DNA of 53,862 bases, taken from positions 1-53,862 of the IMG/VR virus record IMGVR_UViG_3300046425_000186; one strand, 5' to 3'. Shown one piece after another: positions 49,520 to 53,862 of this stretch. A program made the translations under genes and the position numbers. The stretch is from a virus. Numbering within the stretch: position 1 is the stretch's first letter; each line of letters begins with the position of its first letter. The notes under the pieces were generated by a model that did not search any database, was not told the DNA's origin, and saw nothing but the letters and a program-made list of their open reading frames with translations.

Positions 49520-50126
49520 TTAATATATCTTTTTCTTTTTTTAATTCGTTATTAATATTTCTTATTACAGTTCTTTCTGAACAATTTAACAAACCTGCGA
49601 CTTTACTCCAAGTTATTTTTTTGCCATAATAAATTAAATCTAGCATACATTGATATATAGCCTCTTCATCTATACGCCTTGATCTTCCAATTAATTTACC
49701 TACAATACTCATTTTTTGATCAAAAGATAAACCACAAAAATCTTTAAATATTATTTTACGCTTTTTATTTATAGGTGGTTCACCACCGCTTTCAAACACG
49801 TCGTCTATCATTGACTCTAGCTTATTATCACTAATAAAAAAAGTAACAAAACCGTTTTCTTTATCAGCTATAAACCTGTATACTTTAGTAGGTAATAAAC
49901 CCCCAGGTCTGTCTTGATTTAGAAAATACAAAACATAAAAATGCCACTTTAAAGATTTGTACGTAGTAATCTTAGCCTTGCTATTAAACAAGTGATAACA
50001 TTCGTGCGTACCATCTTCATAGTATTTATAATGCTCGGTTTCTATGTTTGGCACGTCGTTAACTGGATCTTTTCTGTATATAACATGCCTGTCATTCAAC
50101 CATTTCATATTTCTTTCACGTGACAT
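49506..50126 (-). CDS. HTH protein paired with the sigma factor
   Basis: 206 aa. The N-terminal part (MKWLNDRHVIYRKDPVND, WHFYVLYFLNQDRPGGLLPT) is an unknown beta-rich domain. The C-terminal 80 residues (LSFDQKMSIVGKLIGRSRRI, YGKKITWSKVAGLLNCSERT, VIRNINNELKKEKDILNEE) contain a helix-turn-helix that resembles sigma region 4 or a regulator HTH. It overlaps the sigma gene by 14 bases, so the two are made together. It may be an anti-sigma or co-activator. The pairing is seen; the role is inferred. Confidence 0.72.
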   Translation of the reverse strand: MSRERNMKWLNDRHVIYRKDPVNDVPNIETEHYKYYEDGTHECYHLFNSKAKITTYKSLKWHFYVLYFLNQDRPGGLLPTKVYRFIADKENGFVTFFISDNKLESMIDDVFESGGEPPINKKRKIIFKDFCGLSFDQKMSIVGKLIGRSRRIDEEAIYQCMLDLIYYGKKITWSKVAGLLNCSERTVIRNINNELKKEKDILNEEI

Positions 50127-50251
50127 TAGCCTCTTACTTTCTTATTATTATAGGCTTTTGTCTGCCTAGGTTTTACAAAATTTTTAATTTTGGTTTTAAC
50201 TCCAAAAACATCCGTAAGCATTAAATGCTTGTATATTTTATATCTACTCAT
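50126..50251 (-). CDS. 41-aa basic protein
   Basis: Start at 50251, stop TAA at 50126-50128 sharing a base with the HTH gene's ATG (TAATG). The product is basic (MSRYKIYKHLMLTDVFGVKT, KIKNFVKPRQTKAYNNKKVR G). It overlaps the upstream gene's stop by 8 bases. The tight joins and protein-like content favour a real gene; the function is unknown. Confidence 0.6.
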   Translation of the reverse strand: MSRYKIYKHLMLTDVFGVKTKIKNFVKPRQTKAYNNKKVRG

Positions 50252-50582
50252 ATATTATTGTTAATTTAACTTTATTCCATTTACCGCCTTTTACATCTTT
50301 GTTCACAAGAAAATCTATACGGTTTTTCCATCTCTTGTTCATTCTATCTTCAACAGTCCATACTCCATCAAAACCACCTGCATTCTCAACACAAACTTTT
50401 GTTCCAAAAACAAAACCATGTTTTTCTAAATCTCTTGAAACAGCTATCCATTTATGACCTTGAGGATTTTTTTCGTTTATAGTTTTAAGAGAAGCTGTTG
50501 TAAGATAATCAGCATTGCACTGAGCAGGATCAGCGTGGTATATTGTTGCTGTTACTACTATTGTTGTTAAAAGTTTAAGCAT
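50244..50582 (-). CDS. secreted 3D-domain/double-psi-barrel protein
   Basis: 112 aa. The hydrophobic N-terminus (MLKLLTTIVVTATIYHADPA) looks like a signal peptide, though short. The rest (WIAVSRDLEKHGFVFGTKVC, VENAGGFDGVWTVEDRMNKR, WKNRIDFLVNKD) fits the 3D/RlpA-like double-psi barrel with its Asp residues (VEDRM, RIDFLV) found in cell-wall enzymes such as MltA-type lytic transglycosylases. It may act in the periplasm on peptidoglycan. It overlaps the upstream gene by 16 bases. The fold is likely; the target is inferred. Confidence 0.75.
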   Translation of the reverse strand: MLKLLTTIVVTATIYHADPAQCNADYLTTASLKTINEKNPQGHKWIAVSRDLEKHGFVFGTKVCVENAGGFDGVWTVEDRMNKRWKNRIDFLVNKDVKGGKWNKVKLTIIYE

Positions 50583-51058
50583 GATCTATGTATTTTTTGT
50601 TCATTTGTATTTGCTACACTATGTTTTTCGCCTTCATAATAATTCCAATATGCTTCAACACTATTGTTTTCAACTTTATATTCATCAGGCATACACTGTG
50701 GTGGTTCTGTAAAAAAACCATCAGGTATACCTTTAGGTATAAACATTAAAGGTGTTTTGCATTTAGTTATTGTTAAATGTTCTTTACCATATCGATCTGT
50801 GTATTCTTTGCCAAGCGCTACCATATGATTATATAACCACAAATACTGGCTTCTATTACCTCTACACCATATTGTTGATGGGTGATTGTAGTGTGCTTTT
50901 TTGTATGGTACAAAAGTCTGGTAGTCATACAACTCAGCGTAATGATGATGCGCTGTACAAAGCATCTGGGCTGATTCTAAGATCATTTTAACCACGTGCT
51001 TATTGTATTGTATCTGCGCAGCTTTAACTGGATCTCTGTGTAAATAAAATATATTCAT
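50567..51058 (-). CDS. conserved phage protein, possible DNA-repair (Pyr_excise-like) enzyme
   Basis: 163 aa. The start MNIFYLHRDPVKAAQIQYNK, HVVKMILESAQMLCTAHHHY and the middle HPSTIWCRGNRSQYLWLYNH are a pattern that I recall from marine-phage proteins related to the pyrimidine-dimer excision group. No catalytic proof is visible. Many His, Trp and Tyr residues suggest an enzyme. It overlaps the secreted protein gene by 16 bases. The family name is tentative. Confidence 0.65.
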   Translation of the reverse strand: MNIFYLHRDPVKAAQIQYNKHVVKMILESAQMLCTAHHHYAELYDYQTFVPYKKAHYNHPSTIWCRGNRSQYLWLYNHMVALGKEYTDRYGKEHLTITKCKTPLMFIPKGIPDGFFTEPPQCMPDEYKVENNSVEAYWNYYEGEKHSVANTNEQKIHRSCLNF

Positions 51059-51059
51059 A

Positions 51060-51248
51060 TCATTTCTTTTGTTGTTTATAATCTATAATAAAACCAGTAA
51101 AAACTATTATATTCATACCTATACTAGCTATTATCTCGTGTATATCTTTATAATCTGATATTGATAAGTGTACGTGACCTACAACCCAAAAAGGTATTGC
51201 AAGATTTTGACTAATCCAGACTATCGTGAATTTTATAAATCTAATCAT
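51060..51248 (-). CDS. small membrane protein
   Basis: 62 aa with two hydrophobic helices (IRFIKFTIVWISQNLAIPFW and IIASIGMNIIVFTGFII) and a Lys-rich tail DYKQQKK. It is one base before the upstream gene's stop region and likely lies in the inner membrane. The function is unknown; the size allows a lysis-inhibition or superinfection role, but nothing shows this. Confidence 0.6.
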   Translation of the reverse strand: MIRFIKFTIVWISQNLAIPFWVVGHVHLSISDYKDIHEIIASIGMNIIVFTGFIIDYKQQKK

Positions 51249-51274
51249 ATGTATATGTAGTTATGCTATACACA

Positions 51275-51556
51275 TTACTTAATGTTGTATTTCTTTTTAT
51301 ATTTTTCTATTACTATTAATAAACGACTTGCAGCCGCATAATCTTCTTTTTCTTCTAAATCTTTTAGATCTTGATAAAGATTATTTAACTCTTCTTCTAT
51401 TAATTCTTTTTGAGTTATTGTTCCAAATTCTAGATCTGGGTTTTGTTGGGATAACTCTCTTAATTCTTCTTTAAATTCTTTATCGTACTGTTGTTGTCGC
51501 TCTATTATTTTATCTACAATAATATCAGCTAATCTATTCATTTGTTCTTCTGTCAT
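51275..51556 (-). CDS. coiled-coil protein
   Basis: 93 aa, nearly all helix and charged (MNRLADIIVDKIIERQQQYD, EELNNLYQDLKDLEEKEDYA, AASRLLIVIEKYKKKYNIK). A coiled coil or helical hairpin is likely. No motif is recognised. The region 51557-51719 upstream has no gene of normal length. Confidence 0.6.
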   Translation of the reverse strand: MTEEQMNRLADIIVDKIIERQQQYDKEFKEELRELSQQNPDLEFGTITQKELIEEELNNLYQDLKDLEEKEDYAAASRLLIVIEKYKKKYNIK

Positions 51557-51614
51557 ATATTATCTATTTAGTAACTCGTTAAGTCCGTGTATTTGTTTAG
51601 TGTGCTATTGTCTG

Positions 51615-51719
51615 TCATAATAAACCCATTGACCATTTTTTAACTATAAAACATAAGTAGCATAATAGCATTAAAAATAAAATAGAAAATATTTGATTCT
51701 TATCTATATTATTTTTCAC
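51615..51719 (-). CDS. possible 34-aa single-helix peptide (GTG start)
   Basis: A GTG at 51719 directly follows the previous gene's TAA and opens a 34-aa frame with one membrane helix (NQIFSILFLMLLCYLCFIV) and a short tail, ending TGA at 51615. It fills an otherwise empty stretch. Small size, GTG start and AT-rich content make it uncertain. Confidence 0.3.
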   Translation of the reverse strand: MKNNIDKNQIFSILFLMLLCYLCFIVKKWSMGLL

Positions 51720-51989
51720 TTAGTTTAAGTTTGTTAATTTATATTTACCTGATTTAATTTTTTCTCTTGTTTCGTCTATGTATTCATTTAGAAACATATT
51801 ACGATATTTACCTGTTGTTCTTGAATAATCCCAGTAATATTCATCTAATTCTGTTTTACCATAATAAGGTTTGTAAGCTATTATACTGTTATAGCTTTGA
51901 AAATATATACCTTTAGGTGTTATGATTTGATACTGATTAGGAACTGATCTATTAGAGTTTCCATACATTGGTTTTACTTTTATTTTCAT
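51720..51989 (-). CDS. small conserved phage protein, DUF8033-like
   Basis: 89 aa. The pattern PNQYQIITPKGIYFQSYNSI, IAYKPYYGKTELDEYYWDYS, RTTGKYRNMFLNEYIDETRE and KIKSGKYKLTNLN strongly resembles a small phage family I recall as DUF8033. Soluble, basic, no signal. It overlaps its upstream neighbour by 4 bases. The function is unknown. Confidence 0.75.
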   Translation of the reverse strand: MKIKVKPMYGNSNRSVPNQYQIITPKGIYFQSYNSIIAYKPYYGKTELDEYYWDYSRTTGKYRNMFLNEYIDETREKIKSGKYKLTNLN

Positions 51990-52180
51990 AATAATTCTTC
52001 TTTTAAATCTTCTAGAGCTATTTTATAACCAAAGTTCATAGCCATTTGCATTAGTAAAAAGTCATTAGATCCGTGGTTTGCTTCGGCAAATGACGCTAAA
52101 TATTCTCTATCATGAGGTGTTGCTACAATACCTCGATCAAGCATTTTGTTTTTGTTATCTAAAAATTCTTGAACTTTCAT
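51986..52180 (-). CDS. small helical protein
   Basis: 64 aa, helical (VQEFLDNKNKMLDRGIVATP, HDREYLASFAEANHGSNDFL, LMQMAMNFGYKIALEDLKEE). No motif known. It overlaps the downstream gene (51720-51989) by 4 bases and the upstream 51-aa gene by 4 bases (ATGA), as in a translationally coupled operon. Confidence 0.62.
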   Translation of the reverse strand: MKVQEFLDNKNKMLDRGIVATPHDREYLASFAEANHGSNDFLLMQMAMNFGYKIALEDLKEELL

Positions 52181-52332
52181 AATTTATCTAGTGTTTTTTT
52201 GTTTAGTATTATAGGTGATTCATCTTTGTGTGTTGATACAAAGTATATACCGTTTGTTTCTTTAATTAATACTGGTTTATTTTTAAACTTTTTAGGATAT
52301 TTATCCCTTACGTATTTTTCTATTTTATCCAT
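52177..52332 (-). CDS. 51-aa basic protein
   Basis: Start at 52332, stop TGA at 52177-52179 (ATGA overlap with the next gene). The product (MDKIEKYVRDKYPKKFKNKP, VLIKETNGIYFVSTHKDESP, IILNKKTLDKL) is Lys-rich with beta-like parts. Coupled joins on one side and lack of other coding here support it. Function unknown. Confidence 0.65.
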   Translation of the reverse strand: MDKIEKYVRDKYPKKFKNKPVLIKETNGIYFVSTHKDESPIILNKKTLDKL

Positions 52333-52334
52333 AA

Positions 52335-52793
52335 TTATTCTTCTTCTTCTTGATTTTCGTATTCATAACCTTCGTCTATTAATTCGTTTTCTGTTTCTTC
52401 AATTAGTCTTTCATATAAGTAGTCATAAGCCGATTCAGCTGCCCCGTGTACATAATCATCTTGCAAACAGTCTACATATATTCTAGCGCCATCAATCAAC
52501 GCATCTTCTAATCTTTCGTGTAGATCGCTGTCATAGTAGTAAACATCTTCGTTTATACTAGGACTACTTGAGTTATTTGTAGCAATATAAACTTCATAAC
52601 CATCAGCAGTTGACTCTGAATATATAAAGAAATCTGCATTATCGTTCCAGTCTTCGCTGATTTCTGCATCGTAGTATTCGCATACTTTTTTAAGCATAAA
52701 CTCGTAAGTCATGCCTTCATCGTGTGTAATTGGATAGCCTTTTTTAGCTAGCCTTTTTTGAATTAATTCTTCTGTTAAAATTTTAGTTTCCAT
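52335..52793 (-). CDS. very acidic hypothetical protein
   Basis: 152 aa with a large excess of Asp and Glu and few basic residues, ending EYENQEEEE. It holds aromatic and acidic alternations (VYYYDSDLHERLEDALIDGA, YDYLYERLIEETENELIDEG). Such composition is found in DNA-mimic anti-restriction proteins (Ocr, ArdA type), but no family motif is clear. It overlaps the next acidic gene by 11 bases. The mimic idea is an inference from charge. Confidence 0.65.
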   Translation of the reverse strand: METKILTEELIQKRLAKKGYPITHDEGMTYEFMLKKVCEYYDAEISEDWNDNADFFIYSESTADGYEVYIATNNSSSPSINEDVYYYDSDLHERLEDALIDGARIYVDCLQDDYVHGAAESAYDYLYERLIEETENELIDEGYEYENQEEEE

Positions 52794-53022
52794 ATTCTAT
52801 TTTATTATTATTAGTTACCATCCATTCTATATTTTCTATACTGTGACCAGCGCCGATCAAGAAAGCTTCGCAACTTTCACCGTCAGGGTTCCAAGAACCA
52901 GAAATACTTGACCAGTTTTCGTCATTACATAATACGCTAATGTCATACTTATATGCTTTACCGTCTAAAAAGTCTAGCACAAAAATACACATAGTGTTTT
53001 GCTCTTTAATTGTATCACTCAT
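52783..53022 (-). CDS. small acidic hypothetical protein
   Basis: 79 aa with ordered beta structure (MCIFVLDFLDGKAYKYDISV, LCNDENWSSISGSWNPDGES). It has no motif I know. It overlaps both neighbours by 8-11 bases, fitting a tightly packed early operon. Confidence 0.6.
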   Translation of the reverse strand: MSDTIKEQNTMCIFVLDFLDGKAYKYDISVLCNDENWSSISGSWNPDGESCEAFLIGAGHSIENIEWMVTNNNKIEYGN

Positions 53023-53266
53023 AATCTTTAGATGTTAAAATATTGTCGCCATACTTAAAATCCCAAACAGATGTTTTTATAAGTTCTAAGTGCGTAAACG
53101 TATAAAGCGAACTAATTGTACTGATAGATAGATCGCTGTAAAACGTAGTTCCTTCTAGTTTTTCAACTATATAATCTACAGATGTTTTGTACTTTTCATT
53201 TTTTTCTGAATGCAAAGCTTCTTTGATTTCAGGTTTTAATCTTTGATAAACTGTTAGTCTTCCCAT
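53015..53266 (-). CDS. small hypothetical protein
   Basis: 83 aa (MGRLTVYQRLKPEIKEALHS, EKNEKYKTSVDYIVEKLEGT, YSDLSISTISSLYTFTHLEL). A helical N-terminus and mixed C-terminus, possibly a small HTH (SISTISSLYTFTHLELI), but the turn is unclear. It overlaps the next gene by 8 bases. Upstream lies an AT-rich leader. Confidence 0.6.
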   Translation of the reverse strand: MGRLTVYQRLKPEIKEALHSEKNEKYKTSVDYIVEKLEGTTFYSDLSISTISSLYTFTHLELIKTSVWDFKYGDNILTSKDYE

Positions 53267-53297
53267 GTTTTTAATTTATTATATTATCTATTAGTAT

Positions 53298-53402
53298 TTA
53301 TATTTCCTCCGTGTAGTCGTCAAAGTCTGCATGTTCAAGACATTGGCTACATAAGCTATCGCTTAAATAACTAGGTTCGGCTCCGCAGCAGTTGCTATAC
53401 AT
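53298..53402 (-). CDS. 34-aa zinc-ribbon-like microprotein
   Basis: Start at 53402, stop TAA at 53298-53300. The product (MYSNCCGAEPSYLSDSLCSQ, CLEHADFDDYTEEI) has two pairs of cysteines, NCCG and CSQC, a tiny zinc-knuckle seen in many phage microproteins (CCGA...CxxCxEHADF). It overlaps the 64-aa gene by 8 bases. Real by motif; the partner is unknown. Confidence 0.75.
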   Translation of the reverse strand: MYSNCCGAEPSYLSDSLCSQCLEHADFDDYTEEI

Positions 53403-53589
53403 ATCTTTCAAGTATTAAGTCAATATCAATATCAAGGCGATTAATTTCATCACCCATTTCTTTAAATTGTTTAAGCGCTCTTACTTCGTAGCTGCTTAGT
53501 GAATCGCACTCACCATCTTCAATAGCATTAATGCAATCTCTCATATCATTTACCGTATTTTCAAATCGGCAATAACTCATGTTTGGCAT
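53395..53589 (-). CDS. small conserved phage protein (MSYCRFENT type)
   Basis: 64 aa, acidic. The start PNMSYCRFENTVNDMRDCIN, followed by LSSYEVRALKQFKEM, is a pattern I know from many phages (GNMSYCRFENTxxDLxDC). Soluble and helical. It overlaps the zinc microprotein by 8 bases. Function unknown, although the family is widespread. Confidence 0.78.
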   Translation of the reverse strand: MPNMSYCRFENTVNDMRDCINAIEDGECDSLSSYEVRALKQFKEMGDEINRLDIDIDLILERYV

Positions 53590-53592
53590 AAT

Positions 53593-53745
53593 TTATTCTT
53601 TTGTTAGTTCTACAATTTCTTTACATGCTTCTAAAACGTCTTCAAAGTAATCGTTCTCTAAGTAGTCTGCATCTTCATCGCCTGAGGCGTCTGCGTACTT
53701 AATAGTGTTTAACAACTCATCTAGTTGTTGATAAAGGTATTTCAT
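53593..53745 (-). CDS. 50-aa acidic helical protein
   Basis: Start at 53745, stop TAA at 53593-53595. The product (MKYLYQQLDELLNTIKYADA, SGDEDADYLENDYFEDVLEA, CKEIVELTKE) is acidic and helical. It lies 3 bases upstream of the 64-aa gene and 20 bases downstream of the tRNA. It is probably real given the packing of this arm. Confidence 0.68.
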   Translation of the reverse strand: MKYLYQQLDELLNTIKYADASGDEDADYLENDYFEDVLEACKEIVELTKE

Positions 53746-53764
53746 AGTTATAATTTAAAATTAG

Positions 53765-53837
53765 TTGCGCTGGCCGGATTCGAACCGACGACCTCAAGGT
53801 TATGAGCCTTGCGAGCTGGCCACTGCTCTACAGCGCG
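53765..53837 (-). tRNA. tRNA-Met (CAT), initiator-type
   Basis: 73 nt on the - strand. Acceptor stem CGCGCTG/CAGCGCA with an unpaired C1-A72, D-stem GAGC/GCTC (A11-U24), anticodon loop CTCATAA (CAT), anticodon stem CAAGG/CCTTG, 5-base variable loop, T-arm GTCGG-TTCGAAT-CCGGC and discriminator A73. The 3' CCA is not encoded (CTAA follows). C1-A72 and A11-U24 are marks of bacterial initiator tRNA. The third mark, three G-C pairs in the anticodon stem, is partly kept (A29-U41, G30-C40, G31-C39). It probably starts phage proteins with formyl-Met or supplements the host pool. Confidence 0.92.
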
Positions 53838-53862
53838 ATGTAATATTTTAACAGTAAGCATT

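Noticed and set aside
1-53862. CRISPR array, insertion sequence, integrase or attachment site
   Set aside because: No regularly spaced repeats, transposase, or recombinase motif was found; the tRNA has no visible duplicated 3' end in the window.

Overview
The window looks like most of the genome of a lytic, probably short-tailed (podovirus-like) double-stranded DNA phage of a Bacteroidota host, most likely a marine flavobacterium. The reasons are: AT-rich DNA with A/T-rich leaders and almost no Shine-Dalgarno sequences; a homologue of the gliding/type IX secretion protein GldL; a FISUMP-type domain inserted in a tail protein; and a terminase-portal-capsid-connector order that resembles crAss-like and Cellulophaga-type phages. 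The phage affiliation is inferred from recognised families, not from a database search. No integrase, repressor, CRISPR array or insertion sequence was seen.

Layout. Positions 51-39364 are all on the + strand. Two small unknown genes come first, followed by groEL and groES (in that order) and a winged-helix-like gene. A block of small, lysine-rich, mostly cysteine-containing proteins follows (3049-6131), then an abundant-looking virion protein with its own terminator (6193-6662) and two proteins with zinc-protease-like motifs. Next are the GldL-like protein and a 3TM holin (9120-9958), and a packaging/head module: spike-base-like protein, coiled-coil protein, tandem GroES-like protein, terminase, portal, scaffold-like protein, major capsid protein. 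Connector and tail genes (19010-28398), a GNAT-like protein, and three successive internal/ejection-type proteins including one of 2453 aa (28816-38600) follow. An M15 peptidase endolysin and small membrane proteins close the unit at a strong terminator (39400-39432).

Positions 39506-53837 are all on the - strand and hold nucleotide metabolism, replication and regulation. They include class Ia ribonucleotide reductase (nrdA, nrdB), a PDDEXK endonuclease, two MazG-type pyrophosphatases (one fused to a GIY-YIG-like domain), and a thymidylate-synthase-family enzyme with Asp at the dUMP/dCMP-selecting position. Also here are a T7-like primase-helicase, an SSB-like protein, a RecE-like exonuclease with an ERF annealing protein, a sigma-70 family factor with a partner HTH protein, and a run of very small and often acidic genes. 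An initiator-type tRNA-Met lies at the far end. If the contig is circular, the two arms diverge from the window junction. No DNA polymerase is recognisable.

How it fits together. The - arm probably acts first: it builds dNTP pools, replicates and recombines DNA, and makes a sigma factor that could switch on the + arm. The + arm makes a chaperonin pair, virion proteins and lysis proteins. The points most worth testing are the GldL-like membrane protein, the initiator tRNA, the thymidylate-synthase variant next to two MazG genes, the FISUMP insertion, and the GroEL/GroES plus tandem-GroES set. No gene-free stretch exceeds 300 bases. Ten genes of 34-57 aa, found by reading between the larger genes, are included.
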